Source of the DNA: Haemaphysalis longicornis
Lineage: Eukaryota > Arthropoda > Arachnida > Ixodida > Ixodidae
Direction of reading: 5' to 3'
NCBI GenBank assembly: GCA_013339765.2
Contig: CM023450.1
Coordinates: forward strand, 105,789,344 to 105,853,343
Length of the DNA: 64,000 nt
The translations under genes were made by a program, and so were the position numbers. Below the pieces are notes generated by a model. It was not told where the DNA came from. It did no database searches and saw nothing but the letters and a program-made list of their open reading frames with translations. Position 1 is the stretch's first letter, and each line of letters begins with the position of its first letter. Shown one piece after another: positions 23,340 through 34,174 of this stretch.

Positions 23340-23775
23340 ATCACGAAAAATAATCCCGGGCCGCCTCCACTAACGGGAAACCTGGCTTGGGGCGAAGCAT
23401 GCAGGCATTGTATAAGTGCATTGGCGCTTTGGTGTTCTTGCCAATGGAGGTGAAACAGCAGGGGGGGGGGGGGGGGGGGGGGGTATACGTATATAGCTTT
23501 GCTGTAAAAGTCTCCTGCCTTTGAAGCACGAAGCTCTCTAGCACGAGGCGTAAACGAGTGTCCCGGTGTTCTTTTAGTACGCGTTACGAAGCGCTCCAGC
23601 GCGAGGCGTAAACGAGTTTTGCGGGGTTTTTTAGTACGCGTTACGTTCTAGCGCGAAGCGTAAACGAGTTTCCCGGTGTTTTAGTACCATGACTACATGA
23701 GACGACAATTACGGTGATGACGACGACATGAGACGCCAACAGCCTCAGTCCCTAATGTGCTTCGCCCCTAAAACG
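23340..23775 (-). repeat. Dispersed repeat family A, copy 3
   Basis: Reverse orientation of copies 1 and 2. It carries three tandem copies of the internal unit: three AGGCGTAAACGAGT or AAGCGTAAACGAGT cores at about 23545-23670, separated by AGTACGCGTTAC. A 23-base G run (23461-23483) sits where the other copies have ordinary sequence. The outer end reads AGGGGCGAAGCACATTAGGG on the minus strand, the clearest version of the family's 5' terminus here. Confidence 0.82.
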
Positions 23776-23778
23776 TAC

Positions 23779-23975
23779 CGTTGTTGCTCCAGACTTGCGC
23801 CCATGAGCGTGTCACGTGTATCTACGAGACAAATTGACTCAAAATGGCCGTGCCAGTATCTTACTACTGCACCTAGAGGTTCATCTGCCTCAGTAAATGC
23901 CCATTTTGCACACGCAGCACCTGCCCAAACCTTGGCTTCGTTCATGTCAATGGAAAGCGAAAACATTGGTACGAA
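23779..23975 (-). CDS. Candidate host exon, unidentified protein
   Basis: A minus-strand open frame can be read from a Met at 24029 to a stop at 23745. Its central part is protein-like in composition: mixed hydrophobic and charged, with residues such as FVPMFSLSIDMNEAKVWAGA and WAFTEADEPLGAVVRYWHGH. A strong donor-like site, ACG then GTACGT, ends it at 23779, after which the frame runs straight into repeat A. TTTTGCACAG could be an acceptor at 23975. Repeat A in the intron is consistent with a spliced host gene. I do not recognise the family. Equally it may be a spurious frame or part of an unrecognised element. Neighbouring exons were not found. Confidence 0.3.
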
Positions 23976-24183
23976 CTGTGCAAAATATTGTTCTTGTAGA
24001 GCCATAATCACATAGCCGTTTGTTAACAACCACCCCTCTAGGTAGTATCACCTTGAGATAACCATTTGTGAATATTGTGTAACAGAGAAAACAACAATGG
24101 CACCATTGATTTGAAGAAAAAAAATTAGTAGTGGCTTAGCTCTGCTATGCCAGGATATACGTAGCGTGAGCTAAGGTTCAGCA

Positions 24184-24236
24184 ATCCATTCCAGACCAGT
24201 CCAGTCCAGTCCAGTCCATTCCAGTCCTGTCCAGTC
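24184..24236. repeat. (CCAGT)n pentamer array
   Basis: Units CCAGT, CCATT and CCTGT in tandem within repeat B copy 2. Confidence 0.93.
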
Positions 24237-24305
24237 ACTGCTGCTCGCGCATGCTCAGACCGGCTCTTCACGAGCCATGCGAAACGGTTATCAAGCGGCT
24301 CAGGT

Positions 24306-24336
24306 ACTGGCGCCGGCGGCACGCGCCGGCGCCAGT
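24306..24336. repeat. Perfect 13-bp GC palindrome with 5-nt loop
   Basis: ACTGGCGCCGGCG (24306-24318) and its exact reverse complement (24324-24336), loop GCACG. Located in repeat B copy 2 between two pentamer arrays. Confidence 0.9.
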
Positions 24337-24362
24337 GCATCTGGCGCGGCTATGACGCAACA

Positions 24363-24453
24363 CAATCCAATACAATCCACTTTACTCCAATCCAATCCTA
24401 ATCCAAGCCAAGCCAAGCCAAGCCAAGCCAAGCCAAGCCAATCCAATCCAATA
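24363..24453. repeat. (CCAAT/CCAAG)n pentamer array
   Basis: CCAAT-type units, then about seven CCAAG units, then CCAAT again. Confidence 0.93.
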
Positions 24454-24532
24454 TCCCTCGCGCTTGCGCAGAACGGCCATTCACGGCACACGCGAAACTG
24501 CTCAACCTCGGCCAGTGTAGCTTACGCTACAA

Positions 24533-25204
24533 TAGCGGTATTCGTAGCGCTGAACCCTGCGGCACACTTGAACTGGCATGGGCCTAAGAAAAATCGTGGT
24601 ATTCAAAAAAAAAAAATACTAAGAAACCTGGAGTGCAAGCGGCCAGTTATCCCACCAGGAAGCTTCAGTGGGCTATTCAACAAACCCATAATGTTTTGAC
24701 GAAATCTATTGTAACACACTATGACAAACATCTTACGCTTTCAATTAAGGTTGCGTGCATGCTTCCTCGCAGTCTGTTTGCCAAGGGGCAGCAACGAGCA
24801 AAAGCCAGGACTTGAGCGTTGTTGAGCTGTGGCTGCAGCATTATATATGTAGTTACGAATGGTAAGGACCGTAGGCGTTGGTGGGTATTGCAAAATAATT
24901 ATTTAGTATTACCTAATTATGCTTCTCCAGCTTGCGAACTTTTATGTGTCTTTAAATCCAATTCTCAAAGTTTTCGAGATATTACTGAGCGCCAGTAAGC
25001 ATAACTAATGCTATGTTCATACTAACGACGCAAAAACCACATCGTGATCTGTGGACGTTAAGAAACGTCGTGTCACGCAGTTCGGTTGGCTGACACTTGA
25101 AATGACGTCATTCTTTAAAGGTATTACGACAGCTGCGGCAACAGTCTCAACCCGTCCTAGGTTTACGGAAACCTCTGTTAGATATCACCAAGGTATGCAC
25201 GCCT
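24533..25204. other. Unannotated stretch
   Basis: Nothing recognised between repeat B and repeat A. Confidence 0.4.
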
Positions 25205-25585
25205 TTTTTTAGGGGCGAAGGCCCTTAGGGGCTCGGGCTGTCGGCGTCTCACGTCGTCGTCATCGTCTTATGTCGTCGTAGCATAATGTAGTCACGGCAC
25301 TAAAACACCGGGACACTCGTTTTCCATCTCCTCGAGCTAGAAGGCTTCATCTCCTTTCACAAAACGCGTGCTAAAGGAACACTCCGAGACACTCGTTCTC
25401 CAACGCCTCGCACTAGAACGCTTAGTGCTTCAAAGATGCGAGACTTAGATCAAAGCTGTGTACCTCTACCGTCCACGGTTTCATTTCCGTGGGCATAAAC
25501 TCCAAGGCGCCAAGAATACACGTATACACTGCATGCTTCGTTTCTCCCCGGGTTTCGCGTTAGTGGAGATGACCCGGGATTTTTC
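25205..25585 (+). repeat. Dispersed repeat family A, copy 2
   Basis: Begins TTTTTTAGGGGCGAAGGCCC and has the TCGTCGTCATCGTC block. It carries two copies of the internal unit: ACTAAAACACCGGGACACTC, then a diverged copy with ACACTCGTTCTCCAACGCCT. It continues through CTCTACC, TTTCATTTCCGTGGGCA, CCAAGGCGCCAAG and TTTCGCGTTAGTGGAGAT. Confidence 0.82.
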
Positions 25586-28500
25586 TGGAGCCTCTTTTAA
25601 GACCCGGAAAGACGCCGCCGCATAGGATTGGAGGACGAACTCGCAAGCGCCCGTTATCAGGGTATGTTCCTATAGAATCAGCGACATACCTAAATGATTA
25701 AAACAACTTACAACAACAAAGAACAATATCCTATCTGGCCTTTATCGCGAAATATTACAATGTATTAAAAACCTTTCTTTTTTACACCTTCCACCTCAAC
25801 TTTTTTTATTATTCGCCACGTTCCATCCGCTTCTTTGTTCGCTTCAATGTGGTCGTGGCGGCAATGGCATAGTCTTGTGCATTTCATTGCGTATTCTTTC
25901 GCCTTACTCGTTATTTGTTTTTTCTTGTCACGTATGTTTCACAATCGGTACCCTGCTGTTGAGAAAAGCAGCAAAAAAAAAAAAAAATCAAGCAAGAAGG
26001 TAAACCCATACGTGCATCAACTTTTCCCGCTTCTTTTTAAGAATTATTCTCCCTTTTTTGTCGCCATAAACTGCGTTTATACCTGTATAAACGTACAGCG
26101 GCCGCGAAAGGAAGTGAAAGACGCGGAAGCAAGGCTGGCACTGGTTCTCACTTGCTGGTTCTACGCAAGAGTTTGCGACGCGTCAGCACAACGCTTCTGC
26201 CCCAGGGCAGGACGTTATTATGTGGAGCGGCGCACAAGGGCAGGGGTAGCCGACCACGGCTCCAGCTACGGGCGCAGGTTTCGCTACTTATGCGCAGTGG
26301 AGGCGAAGCTAAGGCGTTCAAATGTAGTAAGTTTGATTTTAACGAATTGCAAACTACACTTGCGGCGTAATTTGCAGTGCAGGTTAGCGTCGTATTTTGC
26401 CCATTTGTTTTTTTTAACGTGGGCCTAAGCCCGCACGTGTGCGGACGCCTGTGTTTTTCGCGAGGATCAGGAAAACGGGTGCGGCGACCTGATTTGAGGC
26501 CAGGGAGTTTGTGCGGTGCAGCAAAAGGCCGAGCCACTATGGCGGGTGTGTAAAAATGCCATCGCCTTACAACACTCAAAGAGGTAAAAAGCTGAATGTA
26601 CAACTTTTGTAACTTCTAGATACTTAGTAAGAAAATTACTTCTTTTTTTTTTTGCCAAGAGGACGTTTGTTGCATAGGGCAGGTTAATTGCTATGTGAAG
26701 AAGATAGAACCAAAGCATACCTGCAGGGGTGTGTTAATTTTTGATCAAGAATTAGAAAAGAACTATGCGGCCATATTTTCCGCAGGTTGTATTGCCTCCG
26801 TAAACACAAAAAACTATCTTGCACACTCGAAGGGCACCAAGGTTTGTTTTGCAGAATAAATGCGCAACTCCGCAAATATACACCTAGTATACTTAGAATT
26901 GTAATGAAAACATATACTACTGCGTAGAGCTTTTTCACGAGAGCTTGTAATGCGCATACCTGAAAGCCATGAGGATTGCGCGGAACGACGACACGAAGAG
27001 GAGACAACAGGACGAGCGCAAGTATCAGATTGTTCAAGTATCATACCAACTAGCCAGTCAACAAATCTTGCTGAAATACCTGAAAGCTTTGTGATGACTC
27101 CTGGCAGTTCCGATGTCTTCTTCAAACTACCGGCTTGCGCCTGAAGTACAGCAGCCTCATTTGACGCGGATGTTGTTCTTGATTTGCCATGCAGTGCGAA
27201 TAGATAGGGTATGAAGTATCGGTGCTATTTATATAACACTAACCGTTAACTCCGTGGTTCTCATTGTTCAGCCTATTTTTTTTTTCCTTTTGCTGCCCAT
27301 GCGCTAACTGTTAGTTGGTAGTTCCTCGACTGGGTGCAGACAGTTTTGAATTGGTAATTTGCAAGGTGATTGTGTTGAGCAACTTAGTCGATTTCAACGC
27401 TGCTACAAACATGTGTATTCTCATCAATCTTCGTCAGATAATATTTCAATATAGATTCTTCACCTCTACAGCAACACAGCCGACATCACAAAAATGAATG
27501 AATATTTTAAACAGTTATTAAAGAAAATATTATTAAACAAAAAAAAATCAATCACAAAAATAAACGATAATAAACGATAAACGAAACCGGGATGCAAAGT
27601 GGCGACCCTCCTTAGAGCAGCTTATCAGAAATCTTCTCGATGGCACACTTCAGCATACGCCTTCTGCGAGTAAACACGCAAGAGAGAACGCCACATTGTA
27701 AGCCCGAGTCGGCACTCTGAAGTCTTTTCCCGGTGCACGGAACTTGGCGAGGCCGGGAGCGAGAGGGGAACCGACACCGGGCTCCTCTGCCCAGGGGCCG
27801 ATGGCGGCAGCCTACAAACGACATCCGGTTCCGCCGAAAGAATGGTAACGACGGGCCGCAGGGTGCACGTAGGCGTGAGAGAGCGCAAAGTGAAAGAGAA
27901 AGAAACCCATACCTCCGCTCCGTGCGAGGAATAGGCCTTAATCACTTCTGCTCGCTCGTGTAACTCCCCTTATTTTTTATATATATAAAGGGCCACACAT
28001 ATTTTACGAGTACTAGCACCGAATCTACGATAGTTCGTAAGTAGCGTAGAGGGGAGAAAGTCGGGTTGGTAAAAAGAGTACGAACAACGAGGTACACGAC
28101 TGTTATACGACATGCCTGACGCTTGGCTAGGTCGACGCTCAATTTCAAACCTAGCAGGTTTTGCCACTGAAGTAAAATACAGAAACACAAGACCTGAAAG
28201 TGAGCTAATTAAGGTTAAAAGGATTGTGGCACCCGAGCTCAAGGAATACCAAGTTGATGCCCGAAGTTTTAAGTGAATGCTTGGTGATAGACATCATGGA
28301 ATAATTCTTGTATTAGCTGCCTCGTACTTCCACGTTCACGATAACGCCAATTCTATCACAATGCCCCTCATTGCATCTCCCGCAGACTTATTCACATTGA
28401 GTAACCGGCTGTTTCCACTGCCGCGTGCTGAATTTTTTTTAGCTCTGCCAATCAGGTTAGTACTGTCACCAAGGTATGTTAATGCCGAGATAATTATAGG

Positions 28501-29148
28501 GGGCTACAACTTCAATAAATGCTTACACTGATTAGTTGGTGTGTGTTCGTTGAAAGGTGTCTTATCAGTGTATGCGAACGAATCGGGCGGACTCAGGTTT
28601 ACACCACTAATAATACGAGAAGAGATTTCGGATTTTTTATTTGCTATAGAATATTGTTCATCGGGTGGTAATTAATCCTCGAGGCTTTGAGGCTTTCCGC
28701 CATATACTAATGGCAGAAATCGCGCAATAAGTTCTCCATAACTCGACTTTCTGGCTGAATTAGTAAGGACGGCGATTCTGCGGTGAGCGTCTGCAGACAG
28801 CCGAGGAGCTAGATATGCACCTAGTGTTGCCGGATACCATGCTACACGCTGGAGTAGCCTTTCCTATTGGCATGCAACCTTCGTCCGTGAATTAATTGGA
28901 GCACGTTTAACCCGGATGCTTGTTTTAGATTCTGGGGAATAAAATCGAATTATTTTTATCCTCTGTGGTAGTACAAGGTGCAAAAGTCTAAGCAGTACAC
29001 TGCGAAGCACCTTGAGACCTTGACGAAAAGAATTACAGCAGGAATATCCGTACCAAAAAAATGTTCATGTGATCATTTATGGCTTGGAAGTACATAACAC
29101 CTGTTGTGGAAGCTTGTACATTGAGGAGACTGCTTTGGCCTTCGTCAA
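25586..29148. other. Unannotated stretch
   Basis: No confident gene. 25835-26428 has a 197-codon plus-strand frame without a recognisable domain, partly poly-Lys from an A run at about 25973-25987. 26814-27125 has overlapping minus-strand frames with no match. 27600-27960 is GC-rich with frames on both strands and one possible minus-strand donor near 27910. All are probably chance. Confidence 0.4.
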
Positions 29149-29353
29149 GCTCACTCACTCACTCACTCACTCACTCACTCACTCACTCACTCACTCACTC
29201 ACTCACTCACTCACTCACTCACTCACTCACTCACTCACTCACTCACTCACTCACTCACTCACTCACTCACTCACTCACTCACTCACTCACTCACTCACTC
29301 ACTCACTCACTCACTCACTCACTCACTCACTCACTCACTCACTCACTCACTCA
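29149..29353. repeat. (CTCA)n microsatellite, perfect
   Basis: About 51 uninterrupted tetranucleotide units. The Ser-Leu-Thr-His frames over it are artefacts. Perfection over some 200 bp points to recent expansion. Confidence 0.99.
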
Positions 29354-30555
29354 TCCATCAGCCTGTTTATGTCCGCTAGAGGAAGGTTTCGGCAGAATTC
29401 CACACGAGGTGATGTTATTCTGGCGAGAAACGCTTGCGTTCACGAAAAAAAATAATTAAGAATCTGAAAGGGTGTCGCAACAAATGGGAACCTCCTCCCC
29501 CCAATTCTCCATTGCCTGAAACTTGACGGCCCTCAACCTAATGCGTTTTGCCGCACACAACAAATGCGAGTTTGGTGAGAACTTAGGTTTTACTAAATAC
29601 TCGCCGTACTCTCTTCATAAAAACTCCCATTCATTCTCATATTACATTTATATGCCCCTTTTTAACAGCAAAAATGCTGCTCGTAATGGTCTCCCCTCAG
29701 TCATCGAAGTTTGAGGCAACGTGCTAGCACAAACAACATATCACCTCAGTTCCTGTATTATTTAAACCGTTCTACAGTTCCGCGGGGATTTCATTTTCTT
29801 CCATCCATGCTCGAATTCCTTATTGGGCAACCTACATTACGAACCCATACATCACTGATGTAAATTTAAGTAGTCGGTATGGTTCGAAATTCACTTTCTT
29901 GTCTTTCAATTTATAGATTTGTTCTCTGACGAAGAATATGGGGAAGAAATCGTTTGGGTGCGGAAAAATGATTTTTTAACTCACGCGTTCCCGGTAGTCG
30001 AGGCTTTCTTGAGGCATGTGAACAAAAAAGAAACAAACGCTCGGCTAAGCATTTTGGTTGAATTCGCTGTGTTTCGCTTTAGTGCCTTCTGATACGATGC
30101 AGCAGTCGATGCACCCACCGATGGCGCCTTTGTGAAATATGTTGTGATGAAGGAAGAGAGAAAACAAAAGCCAGTAGCAGTTTCTGTTAATCTGTATATT
30201 TGTTTCTAGAAAATAATGAAATACTGACACCAAGGTCTGATGTCTAAAATACCGGTTTAGTTTAGTTCATAAAGAGGCCAAGATAATCTTCTGCAATTAT
30301 GGGCTTTCAACCTTGCTCGGGGCCGACATCGTTGCCGCAATTTCGGGAGGCTGGGAAAGAGCGGCTCAGACAATCGGCGACGTCTGCAGGTCTGTGACAA
30401 AGAATCTTCCAGCCAGTCAAGCTCAAAGTGATCTGTCCTTCCCCTCTTTGGCTAAGGGTACTGCGGACAGCACATATTAACAAGAAGTGTTGTCGATGGA
30501 AAGTAGACGCCGTAAGAACGTTTGACAAAGTGACCGAAAAATAGTAGTAGTCTAA
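29354..30555. other. Unannotated stretch
   Basis: No recognised feature. A possible upstream continuation of the following LINE was not resolved. Confidence 0.45.
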
Positions 30556-30947
30556 TGGTCTCTGCTGGAGCAGCTCGCGTGCTCCTGCTACTTTCTCGTC
30601 GTACTTTAACCCCCGCCCATTCCTCCCTCACACCTCACCAAAACCGGCATTGGCGACTCCTGCAAACAGACTCCTTCCCATGCAGAGCTCGTCTACACCA
30701 CGTCCACCCATCTTCATTCCCGTCTCCCAATTGTCCCCAATGCGGCCAACACGCCACTCTGGAACACCCCACGTGGGCTTGCCCGTACGACCCCTTCCCT
30801 CGAATCTTCAGCAGCGAGCTACGGAGCGAGCCGTTAGGGTCGCTCTAGCCAGGAGGTTCAGGAGGCCCTGGCACGCAGGGCTAGCGAAGTCGTGGCTGGC
30901 CTTCGCCCAGCCGCCACCAACCCTCAGTAACCATGGCTCAAATAAAA

Positions 30948-30979
<32 letters not shown>
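30556..30979 (+). mobile_element. 5'-truncated LINE, C-terminal zinc motif and (TC)n tail
   Basis: The frame 30555-30848 carries RRTLTPAHSSLTPHQNRHWR, RLLQTDSFPCRARLHHVHPS and Cys60-X2-Cys63-X7-His71-X4-Cys76 (CPQC ... EHPTWACP), the C-terminus of RNase H-type LINEs. A second frame holds Ala/Arg-rich sequence before an AATAAA at about 30942-30947 and a (CT)n tail (about 30951-30980). Confidence 0.85.
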
Positions 30980-30982
<3 letters not shown>

Positions 30983-31269
30983 TTTGTGGCGCCTGAAGAT
31001 GGCATTATTTGCTTAATGGGTACTGGCATAAAGTTCGGAAAGAGTACCAAACTTTCCAGTGCACTTGTGAGCTTTGCGGTTAAAAAAAATTCGGCTCAGA
31101 AGTACTTGACCCGGTAACCTCACGATTTCACGTGTGCGCTTATTGACCCTAAAAAAAGCGTGTTCCAAGGTTCCTCTAAAGTCATCTTGAAAAAAAAAAA
31201 GGAAATGGCAATTCTGTCATAAGCGTACAGTCTTGATAAAAACCGTATGGTTGCGTCACTCTTGCATCA
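30980..31269. other. Unannotated stretch between LINEs
   Basis: A-rich runs; possible diverged 5' part of the following LINE, not demonstrable. Confidence 0.35.
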
Positions 31270-32339
31270 ACAAAGGGATTTTCTATCTCTCACCACAACT
31301 TATGGTTTTTTCAAAAAATATCAACTGCAACGCACATGACTGTCGAAGGCGCATCCCTATTAGATGTATTCGTCTCAAACATCAATATTAGTTCATTAAA
31401 GGCTGACGTTGTCTACACTGATGTTAGCGATCATCTGGGCATTATATGACCAGTAAATACAATACACTGCGTGGCTGTAAAAAAAAAAAATCGGTTTTCA
31501 TTCACTCCAATACTTCACAAATCTCGAAGCATTTTATCAAGGTATTGAACAAGCAGCTTGGAGCAGTGGTTACCGAGCAGAAGATAGCGACCCCGCGTAC
31601 TGTTTTTATGAGAACTTTCAAAACCTTTTACCATGAACACTTCCCCAACAAAATGATGACTCGGTTACCCAAAGCGCGAAAACCTTGGCTATAATACCTG
31701 AACTTTTTTAAATGGTTAAGCCCAAACATGCCTTGCATGCGCAATTTGTGAAATCTAGAGATCCAGCCCTGATAAGGGAGTTTGGTAAACATAGAAACAG
31801 TCTAACGAATAAGCTTAGTGCTGCTAAAGATGCTTATTTCGTGTAAATACTTAGTGACGCAGCCAAGCAAAGAAGTTAATAAATATGGCGCAAAAAATTG
31901 TTTTGTTAAGGCGTACTTCTAGTTCAGCTAGTCCGGATGTTTTGTATCATAATGAACAGAAACGTTCAGGAAATGCTATACCTTACGCGTTCAATAAAAT
32001 CTTCCCTTTAAAACATGAGTTAAATGACGTAGATGGCCTCAACAGATATGCTCAGTTCCTGCCTGTACGCGCTCTTAGTAACACTCTATTTCTTGCCCAA
32101 ACTAGCCCCTCAGAAGTTTTTTCTTGCTTCAGCGGCATAGGCAAAAGCCGGTCCCTGGACGCCGATGATATCCAGATTCTCCACGTAAAGTATGATTTTG
32201 ATAGTGTTACGCACCGGCAGGACAATGATGAGTCTAAAGATGAGACGAGGGGAAGCGATCTATTTAGATTATGCACAAGGCAGCCTTCAGGCTGACTTGG
32301 CAAGGCCCCGCATCACCCACGGCTTCGTACTCTTCGTCT

Positions 32340-33000
32340 TCTTATCGTGGCAGTGTTATATGCCCTGTTCTTACGCATATTTCTAACGTCAGATCGTATA
32401 CAGGCAAATTTTCCAGATAAATGCATACTTCGCTCGTTAAAGCATAGTGATAAGGAGGAACTAAACAAATGTCGACCTATTTTGATAATTCTGTTGTGTC
32501 CGAAAGTTATCGCGAAATTATTGCATGTCAGATTGCTATCACGTTTTAATCACCAGAATTTGTTTCAAGATTTTCAACATGAGTTTAGGTAGTATCACGC
32601 GACCGAAATAGCCCTATTAAGTTAAAAAGTAAGAATTACAGATGTATTCAGTCGCAGAATAACGGCATTAAGAATATACGGTGATTTTTTCAAGGCATTT
32701 GACTTAATTGGTCATTCTATCTTCCTTAGCAAATTATAAAACTATGGTGTTCATGGAACAGCGCGTGCGCTTCTAAAATAATATATTTCAAGCAGGACAC
32801 AATTCGCAGAGGTCAACAATAAAACATCGGCAAGGAAGCCGGTCGTTGTGGGTGTGCCACAAGGAAGCAGTGTAGGCCCACTGTTATTGTTCATTTACAT
32901 AAATGACGCCGTACACTGCACCGACAGCGCAACATTAGTTTTATATGCATGCTGATGACACGATAGGTTTTATTACAGGTAGTTTGGACACCGAGATAGA
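32340..33000 (+). pseudogene. RT domain of the CR1/Jockey-like LINE
   Basis: RT blocks NCRPILIILLCPKVIAKLLH (block 0-1), a block A region with YGDFFKAFDLIGHSI (catalytic Asp), GVPQGSSVGP (block B) and a disrupted Y-A-stop-ADDT (block C, YADD split by two extra bases). Stops occur near 32590 and 32740. Confidence 0.85.
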
Positions 33001-34040
33001 AGCGATGGGTAACAAAATGCTGTTGGACCTAAATACTTGGGTCTCGGTGAATTTTTTTGGAAAAAAACCCTTCGAAAACAAGTTATTTGGTACTCACCTA
33101 ACAGAAAAACGCTGACAAAGAAGCTGAATATATTTCTGTTCACTCAGCAGTTAGAGATGGTGGATGCAGTTAGTGCCTTTGGCGTACACATTTCGAAGGC
33201 CTTACATGAAATGAACATGTTGATTCAAAGATGTCATCTGCCATAGGTGTCTTTACACGTATGCGACGAATTCTTCCTACAAAGATGAATATTACGATCT
33301 ACAATGCATTAGTGTCATATGTATGTGTTGTAGTACTCCAGCATATTGTAATTTACTACTGGTAGGACAAATTTCCGCAAGCTGTATTTGCTGCAGAAAA
33401 GGGCCATACAACATCTTGCGGCTGAGCATTATGGTTCTTCTACAAAGCTTCTTTTTCCAGAGTACAAATTTGTTTTAGTGTTCTACTTGTACAAATATAG
33501 GTTGGTGTCGTGCTATAAAGCTTTTGTTAAGTATTGTACCGATACCATAATTAATCGTGCAAAGTTAAACGCAAACGCAAGTGTTCATCTAACCAGGCAC
33601 AAGGAAATGTGGACTGTACCCACCCCTTTAACTATTTATGATGAACAATCTTTGTCCTACAAACTATCTTTCCTACTAAGATTACTAATTCAGGAAGATT
33701 CTGATCCTTCGTGTGATAAAAATTGTCTCATTACACGCTCCGCCCAACTCGTTTATTTTCAGGAATAGTACGTGCATCCGAATTTTTGTCCCTTTTTTGT
33801 AGATCGCTGCTTTTTATGATCATGTCATTTCATGACTATGCAACTATATTTTGCTGTACTGTTTAGCGCTTTGCAATATAATTTTGTATTACTCGATGCT
33901 ATGTAATACTTGTCAATTTATTTGTACTCTTTGTGCATGACTGACAGTCATCTAGCTGCTTACCAGCTTGTAACGGGGTCGGGACCTTGTCCAGCTGCTC
34001 GAGCTTTTAGTCCCGTACTCCTCCTTTCCAAAGAAAGTAA

Positions 34041-34174
<134 letters not shown>

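Larger units (their letters stand above)
24126..24532 (+). repeat. Dispersed repeat family B, copy 2
   Basis: The left block 24126-24180 and right block 24491-24532 match copy 1 (12764-13242). The core is unlike copy 1: a (CCAGT)n pentamer array (24184-24236), a GC palindrome (24306-24336) and a (CCAAG/CCAAT)n array (24363-24453). Confidence 0.78.

Noticed and set aside
23461..23483. 23-G run as a regulatory quadruplex
   Set aside because: It lies in a dispersed repeat and is absent from the two other copies; homopolymer expansion or assembly error is simpler.
29069..29459. Ser-Leu-Thr-His repeat protein of about 128 codons
   Set aside because: It is the CTCA array read in frame; flanks show no domain.
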